NCBI GenBank assembly: GCA_034002405.1
Contig: JAVFAS010000009.1
Location: 1 to 64,000 of the forward strand
From: SZUA-365 sp034002405
GTDB taxonomy: Bacteria > Bacteroidota > Ignavibacteria > SZUA-365
Length of the DNA: 64,000 nt
Direction: 5' to 3'
The notes under the pieces are model-generated. The model did not search any database, was not told the DNA's origin, and saw only the letters and a program-made list of their open reading frames with translations. Shown here piece by piece: positions 25,879 through 34,342 of this stretch (its first letter is position 1; every line of letters starts with the position of its first letter). The position numbers were made by a program, and so were the translations under genes.

Positions 25879-26322
25879 ATGAACACGGAAACGACATCCA
25901 CCCGACCGGCACGCCGGCCTGGCAGGCACGGAGTGTTGATCCTCTTGATGACCGTGGCGGTCATCGCGGTGGGGTTGTTCGTCTGGAACACGTATTTTCG
26001 GAGTGTGCGGTATGAAATCGTGCTCGATCGCGCGCAGTTGTTCACCGGTTCGGTCGACACGATGAAGCTCGCGGGCGTTGGGGTGAATCGCGTCGGCGGT
26101 CGGGTGCTCGGCTCCCATGCGCGAATCCAAGCCGAGATCATGGACGGTGCGTCGCTCGGACGCCTCGAGCGCGACGGTGAGGGGTTGCGTTTCATCTCCC
26201 ACGGCGAGCGGGAGGGGGAAGTGCACCTGCGTGTCTCGGTCGACGACTGGCCGTTCCCCATGCTGGTCTCCTTCCGTATTCATGCACCGCTCGCCGACGC
26301 GACGGTGCACGGTGGTCGATAA
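25879..26322 (+). CDS. Single-pass membrane protein of unknown function, 147 aa
   Basis: ATG 25879. A basic N-terminus (RPARRPGRHG) precedes one membrane helix (residues 18-38, VLILLMTVAVIAVGLFVW), so the topology is N-in, C-out. The outer part (residues 45-147) alternates strands and reads like a small Ig-like or jelly-roll domain (VRYEIVLDRAQLF ... VSVDDWPFPMLVSFRI). I do not recognise a family. The asparaginase gene starts 19 bases later. The leader is about 110 bases and holds a palindrome. Confidence 0.6.
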   Translation: MNTETTSTRPARRPGRHGVLILLMTVAVIAVGLFVWNTYFRSVRYEIVLDRAQLFTGSVDTMKLAGVGVNRVGGRVLGSHARIQAEIMDGASLGRLERDGEGLRFISHGEREGEVHLRVSVDDWPFPMLVSFRIHAPLADATVHGGR

Positions 26323-26341
26323 TATTTCCGTGGAGTATGCC

Positions 26342-27322
26342 TTGAAGCGTATCGTCATGATTTTCACCGGGGGCACGATATCGATGACCCTGGATCCCAC
26401 CACCGGCGGAGCGGTACCCTCGCTCAACGGGGATCAAATCCTTGCCCGCGCGGGCGGACTTCGAGACATGGCGGAGATCGAATTCCGGGAATTCGGGAAG
26501 TATCCCGGTCCCCATGTCACCCCCGCGATGATGTTCGAGATTGCCCGACGGGCGGAAGCGGAATGCGCGCGCGACGACGTCGATGGTGTGATCATCACGC
26601 ACGGGACCGACACGCTCGAGGAGACCGCCTATTTCCTTGATCTGGTGCTGCGCACCGACAAACCCGTGCTGCTCGTGGGATCGATGAATCACAGCGAGGA
26701 TCCGGAGTGGGACGGACCCGCCAATATGCGCGACGCAATGCTCGTCATCCTCTCCGGGCAGTTTCGCGGTCTCGGTGCCCTCGTGTGCCTGAGCGGTGAA
26801 ATCAATGCCGCCAGCGAGGTGACCAAGACCCACACGCTGCAGCGGGATACGTTCATGAGTTTTGATTTCGGACCAATAGGTCGGATTTTTGAGGGACGGG
26901 CGGTGTTTCTTCGGAAACCGTATATTCACGACCACCTCGATCTTGCCATTCCGGTCGAGCCCGTGCACATCCTCAAATGTTACGCCGGGATGGATATCGC
27001 ACCCTTCCGGAGTTGCATCACCGGTGGTGTCCGGGGACTGGTAGTCGAGGCCATGGGAACGGGCAATGTCCCTCCGTCCGCCTTCGACGGCATCGTCGAA
27101 GTTCTCGCCGCGGATATCCCGGTCGTGCTGGTCTCGCGGTGTCCGCGCGGCGTCACCGACGATGTGTATGGCTACTATGGCGCGGGTCGCAACCTGCATG
27201 CCGCGGGGGTGGTCTTTGCTCCATACCTCAACGGACAGAAGGCGCGGATCAAGCTCATGCTCGCGCTTGCGGCGACGACCGAGCATGCGGTGCTTCGCCG
27301 CCTGTTCGAGCATCGAGACTGA
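26342..27322 (+). CDS. L-asparaginase/glutaminase family, 326 aa
   Basis: TTG 26342 is preferred: GGAG lies six bases upstream and the conserved part begins at once. The two catalytic threonine motifs are present, FTGGTISM and ITHGTDTLEETA, plus SMNHSEDPEWDGPANMRDA. No signal peptide is seen, so the enzyme is cytoplasmic (type I). It hydrolyses asparagine to aspartate and ammonia. It is the second gene of a two-gene unit with the membrane protein. Confidence 0.92.
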   Translation: MKRIVMIFTGGTISMTLDPTTGGAVPSLNGDQILARAGGLRDMAEIEFREFGKYPGPHVTPAMMFEIARRAEAECARDDVDGVIITHGTDTLEETAYFLDLVLRTDKPVLLVGSMNHSEDPEWDGPANMRDAMLVILSGQFRGLGALVCLSGEINAASEVTKTHTLQRDTFMSFDFGPIGRIFEGRAVFLRKPYIHDHLDLAIPVEPVHILKCYAGMDIAPFRSCITGGVRGLVVEAMGTGNVPPSAFDGIVEVLAADIPVVLVSRCPRGVTDDVYGYYGAGRNLHAAGVVFAPYLNGQKARIKLMLALAATTEHAVLRRLFEHRD

Positions 27323-27334
27323 CTCCGGCCGCGT

Positions 27335-27402
27335 GCGACGCGATGCGTCGCGCGCCACCGATCAGGACAGACGGAAACCGCCGGCAGGGAGTCGCCGGCG
27401 GT
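27335..27402. terminator. Two hairpins between convergent genes
   Basis: GCGACGC-gat-GCGTCGC (27335-27351) and ACCGCCGGC, 8-base loop, GCCGGCGGT (27377-27402). On the minus strand the second is followed by TTTCCGT, so it can end porD transcripts; the first can end the asparaginase transcript. Confidence 0.55.
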
Positions 27403-27436
27403 GCGATGGATCAAATGTTCCAGGGAGATGGAAATG

Positions 27437-28351
27437 TCAGAATGCGCATTGCCGGTAGATCTGTTGTCGGGCGGGGTCGACCTGCGACATCAGGTTCATC
27501 AGACGGGGACGCTGCGCGTACCCTTCGAGCAGTTTGCAGAAGTCACTCGCTTTCGATTCGAGCCACATCGTCAGCAGCAGCGAGCGCGCATTGGAACGCG
27601 CGAGAATATCCCCGACGAGTTCGATGGATTTCGCGATGGCCTTCTGCGCCATTTCCTTGTCGGTTTCGATGAAATCGATACCCTCGTAGAAATACCAGTA
27701 CATCGCTTCGCGGAATTTTTCGTATTGCGCGTTGAGCAACTCGGAGACCAGGTTCATCCTGCTGTATTGATTGCTCTGTCCCTGCCACTCCTGCGCTTGC
27801 CGCGAGGTCTGCGAGCGCTGCGCGATGGTGAGGGCGCGCGAGTAGTACGGGGTCCCCATCAGCGGTTCGTAGCTGTCGAAGTCCATGCCGAGAACGACGT
27901 ACATGTAAAAGTCGATCAGACTCGTGATTTCGTTGTACTGGTATTCGTCATGGACGAAGGGTGTGCCCTTGATATAGCTGAACGACCATTTCGCATCCAT
28001 CACCCGGAAGGTGAGGGACGTCAGCTGCGTGGGCCGCCCGTCCTTCCACGTGCGGCGCTGCGCGTCAACCACGAGCTGCGCGCTGAATTCCCCGGCATCC
28101 GTTCCCGAGAGAAAATTGATGCTCATACGGACGGGGATGCGGTCGCCGTAGAACTCGACGTCGCACCAGCGATGGTCGTTGACGTAGGTTTTCAGCTTCT
28201 GCTCGAAATCCGCGAGATAATCCTTTTGCGATGGGGTGAGGATATCCATCGTCACCTCGGTCGTCAACTCGATTTCCTGGGCGGCGGCGGGGACGGCCAG
28301 GGCGAGGACGAGGGAGATGCCCGCGACGAATCCGGCAATGCATTTCAACAT
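27437..28351 (-). CDS. porD: PorD-family T9SS-associated protein (formerly DUF4835), 304 aa
   Basis: A signal peptide (residues 1-24, IAGFVAGISLVLALAVPAAAQE) is followed by the conserved DUF4835 sequence: DRIPVRMSINFLSGT, then DEYQYNEITSLIDFYMYVVLGMDFDSYEP, and a long helical C-terminus ending CAF. The family is annotated as the PorD component of type IX secretion; its precise role is not established. The two T9SS substrates at 0.8-5.4 kb fit. The start is divergent from the porV-like gene by only 12 bases. The ribosome site is weak; the signal peptide fixes the start. Confidence 0.88.
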   Translation of the reverse strand: MLKCIAGFVAGISLVLALAVPAAAQEIELTTEVTMDILTPSQKDYLADFEQKLKTYVNDHRWCDVEFYGDRIPVRMSINFLSGTDAGEFSAQLVVDAQRRTWKDGRPTQLTSLTFRVMDAKWSFSYIKGTPFVHDEYQYNEITSLIDFYMYVVLGMDFDSYEPLMGTPYYSRALTIAQRSQTSRQAQEWQGQSNQYSRMNLVSELLNAQYEKFREAMYWYFYEGIDFIETDKEMAQKAIAKSIELVGDILARSNARSLLLTMWLESKASDFCKLLEGYAQRPRLMNLMSQVDPARQQIYRQCAF

Positions 28352-28363
28352 GGGAGAACTGTC

Positions 28364-29242
28364 ATGGTAATGAGTTATCATCCGCACAAGATAGAAAAAT
28401 CGCTCAGGCACGGCAAGGCAATGTGCGTGACCTGCCTGACGCTCTGCCTGTTGGGACAGGTCGCGCTGGCGCGCCTCCACGCAGGGACGATCGACGGTGG
28501 CGAAATCCACGAACGCGGCGCGCGTGCCGCGGGGATGGGCGGTGTGAGCGCCGCGCTTCCGGTGCCGGAAGCGGGCATGGCATGGAATCCGGCCATGCTC
28601 GCCGGATCCGCGGGTGGTGGCGTGCTGGGCTGGACACCGGCGCGTTTCGGTCTGCACGAGCTCGGCACCGCGGCGGTTGCCTGGGCGCAACCATTCGGCG
28701 CGATAACGGTGGCGATGGATCTGCGGCGTTACGGTGCCGAAACCTACGCCGAACATCGTCTGGGCGCGAGCGTGGCGACACACATCGGCACACGGCTCTC
28801 CGGCGGGATCCGCGTTTCCCTGCTGCATATCGGCATCGCGCGGTACGGATCGACGCTCCTTCCGATCATCGACGCTGGCGCCGGCCTCGCGGTGACCGAG
28901 GAAATCCGTGTCGGAGTCGTCGGGGCCGTGCTCAATACCCCGACACTGTCCGGTGACGAACGGATTCCCACACGATGCGCCGCGGGCCTGTCGTGGACAC
29001 ATGCGGGGATGCTCGTGGCGCTCGACCTGGAGAAGGAGACGCGGCATGATGTGAACCTGCGGGTCGGAACGGAGTGGACCCTGCTCGGGGTGCTTGCGTT
29101 GCGCTGCGGCATGTCGACGATCAGCCGGCAATGGACCGCGGGAATCGGGTTCGCGTACGGTGTCTTCCGCATCGACTATGGGCTGGCGATCCACAGCGAA
29201 CTGGGCGTCACGCATACCGCCGGCATTGGATTCGCACCGTGA
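28364..29242 (+). CDS. PorV/PorQ-like outer-membrane barrel protein, 292 aa
   Basis: GGGAG sits seven bases before ATG 28364. If so, the first 28 residues form a long n-region before the hydrophobic stretch (CLTLCLLGQVALA); an alternative start is ATG 28421. The mature N-terminus, GARAAGMGGVSAALPVPEAGMAWNPAMLAGS, is the hallmark of the PorV/PorQ (UPF0164) family, and barrel strands follow to the C-terminus. PorV proteins shuttle T9SS substrates at the outer membrane. Divergent pairing with porD supports a T9SS role. Confidence 0.8.
   Translation: MVMSYHPHKIEKSLRHGKAMCVTCLTLCLLGQVALARLHAGTIDGGEIHERGARAAGMGGVSAALPVPEAGMAWNPAMLAGSAGGGVLGWTPARFGLHELGTAAVAWAQPFGAITVAMDLRRYGAETYAEHRLGASVATHIGTRLSGGIRVSLLHIGIARYGSTLLPIIDAGAGLAVTEEIRVGVVGAVLNTPTLSGDERIPTRCAAGLSWTHAGMLVALDLEKETRHDVNLRVGTEWTLLGVLALRCGMSTISRQWTAGIGFAYGVFRIDYGLAIHSELGVTHTAGIGFAP
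28387..28416 (-). promoter_or_regulatory. Bacteroidota-type promoter for porD, inside the porV-like gene
   Basis: Minus strand: TTG (28416-28414), 20 bases, TATCTTG (28393-28387). It lies within the 5' coding part of the divergent gene if that gene starts at 28364, or in the intergenic space if it starts at 28421. Confidence 0.6.
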
Positions 29243-29256
29243 TGCAGTGTATTTTG
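29226..29256 (+). promoter_or_regulatory. Bacteroidota-type promoter for enoyl-CoA hydratase
   Basis: TTG (29226-29228), 21 bases, TATTTTG (29250-29256), overlapping the stop region of the porV-like gene. Confidence 0.5.
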
Positions 29257-29331
29257 AATGTTCCACCGTTCCTCGGCTGTGCATGGCGGCAGCGGAGGAA
29301 TGTCCCGCGGAATCATGGAAGAGGAGATCGC

Positions 29332-30114
29332 ATGGATTTCAACAATATTCTCGTCGAAACCACGGACCGGATCGCGGTCATCACGCTCAACCGGCCGGAC
29401 AAACTCAACGCGCTCAACCACGACACGCTCGTGGAGTTGGGCGCGGCCATGGACGATGTCAACGCGCGGGCGGATGTCGATGTGATCATCATCACCGGAG
29501 CGGGGGAGAAAGCCTTCGTCGCCGGGGCCGACATCAAGGAGCTGTCCGCACAGGATGCCGTCGCCGGGCAGCGTTTCGCCCTGTTCGGGCAGGAGGTCTT
29601 TCTTCGCATCGAACAATCCGCCAAGCCCGTGATCGCGGCGGTCAATGGGTTCGCCCTCGGAGGCGGATGCGAACTCGCGCTGGCCTGCCACATCCGTATC
29701 GCGACGGAAAACGCAAAATTCGGACAGCCGGAGGTGAATCTCGGCGTGATACCCGGCTATGGCGGCACGCAGCGCCTGGCACGTGTGATCGGACCGGGAC
29801 GGGCCGCGGAGCTGATCTTGACCGGGGACATGGTCGACGCCGCGGAAGCGCATCGTATCGGGCTTGTCAATGCGGTGGTGCCCCGTGGCGAGGCGCGGCA
29901 GCATGCCGTGGCCATGGCCGCGAAGATCTCCGCCAAGGGCCAACCCGCGGTACGCCTGGCACTGCAGGCATTGCGGTGCGTCCCCCAGATGGGTCTCCGT
30001 GAAGGACTCGCCACCGAAGCCGCGTTGTTTGGCATTGCCTGTGGCACGGAAGATTTCCGGGAGGGAACCACGGCCTTTCTCGAGAAAAGACCGCCTGCGT
30101 TCACCGGACGATGA
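29332..30114 (+). CDS. Enoyl-CoA hydratase/crotonase, 260 aa
   Basis: GAGGAG precedes ATG 29332. Crotonase signatures: VAGADIKELS (oxyanion hole), VNGFALGGGCELALACHIRIA, and the acid/base Glu region in FGQPEVNLGVIPGYGGTQRL. The length and the GYGGTQRL element fit a true hydratase for short-chain enoyl-CoA in beta-oxidation or butyrate metabolism. It is followed with a four-base overlap by a polysaccharide-deacetylase-like gene, an odd partner. Confidence 0.93.
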   Translation: MDFNNILVETTDRIAVITLNRPDKLNALNHDTLVELGAAMDDVNARADVDVIIITGAGEKAFVAGADIKELSAQDAVAGQRFALFGQEVFLRIEQSAKPVIAAVNGFALGGGCELALACHIRIATENAKFGQPEVNLGVIPGYGGTQRLARVIGPGRAAELILTGDMVDAAEAHRIGLVNAVVPRGEARQHAVAMAAKISAKGQPAVRLALQALRCVPQMGLREGLATEAALFGIACGTEDFREGTTAFLEKRPPAFTGR

Positions 30115-31235
30115 GCAGTCGCCATTTCGATCCAGAGGAACGGGAACGGGTGTATGCGCTGCTGGCGGAAGACGAACGCAATGACCGCGGTGTGCGGCGG
30201 CGATTGTGGATCGCCGGAATCCTCGCGACACTGATCGTCACGCTCTTCGTCGCCGATCGGTATGTCACCCTGGTGCAACCGAATATCGAGCGCATGCAGG
30301 TCCGCCGCGACCTCCAGTCGGTCAAGACGCTCGAGGCCGATGTGCGCGAGGTTCTCGAGAGCTACGGGATCATACCGGAATGGGTGCGTGAAAAAGCGGT
30401 GGAATTCGGCGCCGTCGGTCATGTACGGGATCTCTGGCTGGTGCAGCTGCCGAAGGATCTCCCCGTCGCATCGGTCAATGCCGACCTCAAGGCGATCGTC
30501 GCGGAGTATGGCGGGAAGGCGTTCGCGGTAGAAAACGCCCGTCTCGGGGAAGTCGCCCTGCATATCACCTTCCGGGGCAAAATCCGCTACTCGCTGCTGT
30601 TTACCCTTTCGGGTGATGTCCGCCGCGCGAGCGGGCGCATTGTGCTGCTCGTCGACGGACTCGACGAGGCACCGGAAGATGAGATCCAGACCTACCTTTC
30701 CAGCAGCGAACCGGTCGCCTGTGTGCTCGAGCCGACCAAGGACAATGTCGCATTGCACACGCGCCTGCGCGAGGCGGGGAAGGAGGTGGTGCTGCATCTG
30801 CATTTCCAGCCCACGGCTGTCAACGATTCGCGCTTTTCGCTTTCGGAGGATCTCGATACCGAGACACTCGCGTCGCATCTTCGGTACATCATCCGGAATT
30901 ATCCCGGTACGCGGCATTACTATGTCACATCCGAACGCGCGATGGGAATGTACCTCCGCGAGGTCGACGCGCTGATGAAGTCCCAGGGCTATATCCCGCT
31001 CGAGAGTTCGGTGCTCTCCTATCTCGATCGCAGCGCCCAGGAACATGTCATCATCGCGCGCATGAACGACCTGGCGGCCATCGCGATGCGCGAGGGCACG
31101 GCGATCGGACTGGTGGAATTGCGTGACGGCGTCATGTCCTTTCTCGACCGCGAGATCAGCCGGCTCCGAAAGCGCGGGCATGACTTCGTACCGCTCCGCG
31201 GCGTTCTCACCGGTGGCGCGGAGAAATCCCCTTGA
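30111..31235 (+). CDS. Divergent polysaccharide deacetylase family protein, 374 aa
   Basis: A membrane anchor lies at residues 32-52 (LWIAGILATLIVTLFVADRYV). The periplasmic domain from about residue 170 resembles the divergent deacetylase (YibQ) family: IVLLVDGLDEAPE for the metal-binding Asp strand, SSEPVACVLEP, and GKEVVLHLHFQP in place of the usual EvllHlPmeP. One acidic residue of the classic DD pair may be displaced, so activity on peptidoglycan or LPS is unproven. It overlaps the crotonase gene by four bases. Confidence 0.7.
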   Translation: MSSRHFDPEERERVYALLAEDERNDRGVRRRLWIAGILATLIVTLFVADRYVTLVQPNIERMQVRRDLQSVKTLEADVREVLESYGIIPEWVREKAVEFGAVGHVRDLWLVQLPKDLPVASVNADLKAIVAEYGGKAFAVENARLGEVALHITFRGKIRYSLLFTLSGDVRRASGRIVLLVDGLDEAPEDEIQTYLSSSEPVACVLEPTKDNVALHTRLREAGKEVVLHLHFQPTAVNDSRFSLSEDLDTETLASHLRYIIRNYPGTRHYYVTSERAMGMYLREVDALMKSQGYIPLESSVLSYLDRSAQEHVIIARMNDLAAIAMREGTAIGLVELRDGVMSFLDREISRLRKRGHDFVPLRGVLTGGAEKSP

Positions 31236-31261
31236 TCCGTTTCCCGCGCACCCCTACTTTC
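31232..31261 (+). promoter_or_regulatory. Bacteroidota-type promoter for the DUF5683-like gene
   Basis: TTG (31232-31234), 20 bases, TACTTTC (31255-31261). The -33 element overlaps the stop codon of the preceding gene. Confidence 0.65.
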
Positions 31262-31297
31262 AAGTTTTCCGAAACTTCGCGAACTCAAGGAAACGCA

Positions 31298-32017
31298 ATG
31301 TCCGCCATCCGTCGCTTCACGTTGATTCTTCTTCTCGTTCTCCCGTTCGCCGGCGTGAGCCTCCGGGCACAGACCGTACCGGCCGCGGGGGGACTCATTC
31401 CCGACGTGATGCTCTCGTCGGAATCCCCTGGCGGGAAATCCGGTTTTCTCGGTGTATTGTATTCCCTGGCGATTCCGGGCATGGGCGAGCTGTATGCCGG
31501 ACGCTTCGACCGGGGGAAGTACCCCTTCATCACCGAAATCGCCTTGTGGACCGGCGCGCTCGGCATGGACGCGTACGGCGACTGGGTGCGCGATGACGCA
31601 CGGATCTACGCGCAGCGACATGCCGGCATCGATCCGGCGGGAAAGGATGATGGTTTCTGGGTGAACATCGAGAATTACCGGGATATTCACGACTACAACA
31701 ACCAGAGACTCATCGAACGCCGGACAGATGATCTGTATCCCGATGAGGCCGCCTGGCGCTGGGCGTGGGACTCCGAGGAGAGCCGCAGCGCATACAAGGA
31801 CCAGCGCATCCACGCCGACGAGATGCACAACGCCGTGACGTTCTTTGTCCTTGGCATGGTCGCCAACCGCGTCTGGAGTGCCATCCAGGCCGCCTCCGCC
31901 GTCCGGCAGCACAACGCCTCGCTCGGCGAGCGCCTCGGCACCCTCCCGTCGATGGAGCCGAGACTGCGCTCCCACGCCGGCCGGGTGGACGGAATCGAGT
32001 TCCGATTCAGCTGGTAA
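31298..32017 (+). CDS. DUF5683-like membrane/exported protein, 239 aa
   Basis: ATG 31298 with AAGGAAACGCA upstream. A signal peptide (LILLLVLPFAGVSLRAQ) is followed by GVLYSLAIPGMGELYAGRFDRGKYPFI, the glycine-rich membrane hairpin of DUF5683-type proteins, then a charged loop with DYNNQRLIERR and a second helical hairpin (NAVTFFVLGMVANRVWSAI). It is probably an inner-membrane or outer-surface assembly protein of unknown role, common in this bacterial group. Confidence 0.7.
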   Translation: MSAIRRFTLILLLVLPFAGVSLRAQTVPAAGGLIPDVMLSSESPGGKSGFLGVLYSLAIPGMGELYAGRFDRGKYPFITEIALWTGALGMDAYGDWVRDDARIYAQRHAGIDPAGKDDGFWVNIENYRDIHDYNNQRLIERRTDDLYPDEAAWRWAWDSEESRSAYKDQRIHADEMHNAVTFFVLGMVANRVWSAIQAASAVRQHNASLGERLGTLPSMEPRLRSHAGRVDGIEFRFSW

Positions 32018-32138
32018 TCACATCACAATTCCGCGCGGCGCCCTAGGGAGTCGCTCGCGGATCAACGCATCTGGCACGCCGGAACGGGGAGATTTTTTTC
32101 TGGCGGCTGTAACAATTCCATGGTTTGTTCGTAGAAAT

Positions 32139-32197
32139 CGACCGATCAGTCGAATTACTGACTTGAGAGTCGAAACGGGAACCGAGTGGTCGGTTCC
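32139..32197. promoter_or_regulatory. Two TetR operator candidates
   Basis: CGACCGATCAGTCG (32139-32152) is a near-palindrome; GGAACCGA-gtgg-TCGGTTCC (32178-32197) is perfect. Both share the ACCGA/TCGGT core and lie before the TetR start at 32213, as expected for autoregulation. No TAnnTTTG promoter was recognised here. Confidence 0.6.
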
Positions 32198-32212
32198 GTC
32201 TGTTCACCCATC

Positions 32213-32899
32213 ATGGAAAACGGTAACACACAGCTCAGCAGAAAGGAACGCGAACGCCTCTACAAGCGCCAGGAGATCATTGTCGCGGCGCGTGCGGTGT
32301 TCGCCATCCGCGGGTTCGCGGCCGCCACGCTCGACGAGATCGCCGAGCGCGCCGAATTCGGCAAGGGAACGCTCTACAGTTATTTCGAGAGCAAGGAGGA
32401 ACTGTTCGAGACCGTGATCGCGGACATTTTCGACGAGTTTGTCAGCATCGCGGCCGATTCCTTCTCCGCGCCCGCCCGCGGATTGGAGGAGCGGTACATG
32501 ACCTTCGCGCGGGACGTTCTCCGGCATCTGTTCGAGCACTACGGCATCTATTTTCTCATGGTCAGCGAGATGCACAAGATGCACCATCAATCCCATTTCG
32601 CGACGATCTTCCCCGACCTGCTGCTCATCCTCGCCGAGCCATTCAAGGACGCGATGCCGAAGCGCATCCAGCGGGATCTTCCGCCCGAGCAGCTCGGATT
32701 CATGTTCCTGACCATGCTGCTCTCGCTGTTCCGTTCCTCGATGCATTTTCTCGGCGTGACGCAATGCGCTTCCGCCGGTGCGCCTCTGGAGGTCAGTCCG
32801 AAACAGATCGACGAGAGCATCGAGCGCTGTCTCCGGACGCTCGAACAGGTATTTTTCCACGGGGTTCTCTCCGTGATCCAACCGAACACAACGAAATGA
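32213..32899 (+). CDS. TetR-family transcriptional regulator, 228 aa
   Basis: ATG 32213. The helix-turn-helix covers residues 15-60: IIVAARAVFAIRGFAAATLDEIAERAEFGKGTLYSYFESKEELFE is a textbook TetR DNA-binding domain. The C-terminal ligand domain (residues 70-220) is helical with HKMHHQSHFATIF. Because the gene overlaps by four bases the tripartite efflux genes, it most likely represses them and itself, and is released by a pump substrate. Confidence 0.92.
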   Translation: MENGNTQLSRKERERLYKRQEIIVAARAVFAIRGFAAATLDEIAERAEFGKGTLYSYFESKEELFETVIADIFDEFVSIAADSFSAPARGLEERYMTFARDVLRHLFEHYGIYFLMVSEMHKMHHQSHFATIFPDLLLILAEPFKDAMPKRIQRDLPPEQLGFMFLTMLLSLFRSSMHFLGVTQCASAGAPLEVSPKQIDESIERCLRTLEQVFFHGVLSVIQPNTTK

Positions 32900-34272
32900 A
32901 ACACAACGCACACAATCATCGGGACTCCCGCATGCGTCTCCGTTCCCTTGCCACCGCCGCCCTGTTGCTGTTATTGACGCCGGTGCTGTCCGCGCAGACA
33001 CGCACCCTGACTCTCGAGGACGCGATCGGTATCGCGGTCGATCGGAACCGCACGTTGGAAACCGCGCGTCTGGAAATGGACAAGGCCGATTACCAGGTCC
33101 GCGAGGCCGTGGGCACGGCACTGCCGAATATCAGCGCGAACGGGACCTATTCGCGCATGCTGAAGAAACCGGTCTTTTTCCTGCCGAAAAAATTCGTTGA
33201 TCCCGACGCGGGTGACGGCGTCGTGCCGATCGAGGTGGGGTCCGACAACTCCTACAACTTCGGCTTCGAGGCGACACAAATTCTCTTCAATGCCGCGGTC
33301 TTCACCGGCGTCGGAACGGCGAAAATCTATCAGGACGCGTCCCGGCACCTCTATCGAGACACCTACAACCGTACCGTGTCCGACGTGAAAAAAGCGTTTC
33401 ATGGTGTCCTCCTTGCCCGCGAAGTACTGTCACTGATGAACGCGAGCATGAAGAACGCGGAGGAGAATCTCCGGAATGTCGAAATCATGCAGCGGCAGGG
33501 GATCGTCTCCGACTACGACTATATCCGCGCGCAAGTCCAGGTCGACAACCTGCGACCGCGCGTGATCGAAACCGAGCGCAATGTGGTGCTTGCCGCGAAC
33601 GGGCTCAAGCTGTTGCTGAGTCTTCCGCCATCGGAGGAGATCGATGTGAAAGGGCGGCTCGAGTATGTTCCGGTCGAGGATGTGATGATCACGCGGGCTG
33701 AGGAACTCGTCACCGAGAAGAACGCATCGCTGCGTGCGCTCGAGGACCAGACGCGGGTCAACGAGAAAATCGCCACCATTTATCGTTCCGAGAGTCTTCC
33801 CACCCTCGCCGCCTTCGGCAACTATTCCTGGCAGGCACAGAATGACCTCCTCGGGAAGATCTCGACCAACGATTTCATCGCGACGTCGCAGGTCGGACTG
33901 TCGTTGAGCATCAATCTTTTCAACGGTCTGCAGACTTCGTCGCGCGTCGGCCAGGCGGAAGTCGACTACCGACAGTCGGTCGAGGAATACACCGCCGCGC
34001 GTGATGGCATGATCACGATGGCGCAGAACATCCGATACCGTCTCGACGAGGCGCGGCGTCGCATCGAATCGCAGACCCGGACGGTCGAACAAGCCGAAAA
34101 GGGGTATCGCATCGCGGTCACACGCTACCAGACCGGATCGGGCACGCAGCTCGAGGTCAACGATGCCGATCTGGCCCTGCTCCAGGCGCGTGTCAACCGG
34201 GTGCAGGCCATCTACGATTACGCGGTGGCCGCGGCCGATCTCGAACAACTGCTCAGCGTGCATCAGCCGTGA
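32896..34272 (+). CDS. TolC-family outer-membrane efflux protein, 458 aa
   Basis: The start overlaps the TetR stop (ATGA); ATG 32932 is an alternative. A signal peptide (LATAALLLLLTPVLSAQ) precedes two OEP repeats: LTLEDAIGIAVDRNRTLE ... ANGTYSRM and LPTLAAFGNYSWQAQ ... LSLSINLFNG. Long coiled helices lie between them. It forms the outer-membrane duct of the pump encoded by the next two genes. Confidence 0.92.
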   Translation: MKHNAHNHRDSRMRLRSLATAALLLLLTPVLSAQTRTLTLEDAIGIAVDRNRTLETARLEMDKADYQVREAVGTALPNISANGTYSRMLKKPVFFLPKKFVDPDAGDGVVPIEVGSDNSYNFGFEATQILFNAAVFTGVGTAKIYQDASRHLYRDTYNRTVSDVKKAFHGVLLAREVLSLMNASMKNAEENLRNVEIMQRQGIVSDYDYIRAQVQVDNLRPRVIETERNVVLAANGLKLLLSLPPSEEIDVKGRLEYVPVEDVMITRAEELVTEKNASLRALEDQTRVNEKIATIYRSESLPTLAAFGNYSWQAQNDLLGKISTNDFIATSQVGLSLSINLFNGLQTSSRVGQAEVDYRQSVEEYTAARDGMITMAQNIRYRLDEARRRIESQTRTVEQAEKGYRIAVTRYQTGSGTQLEVNDADLALLQARVNRVQAIYDYAVAAADLEQLLSVHQP

Positions 34273-34342
34273 GCGGAATATCAGCGTGCACACTCCGAAT
34301 ATCCGAAATCGAAAGAAACACCATAGCCTGATGAGAACAGCA

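Noticed and set aside
32080..32102. A T-rich stretch as terminator of the DUF5683-like gene
   Set aside because: I could not find a stable stem directly before the T run.
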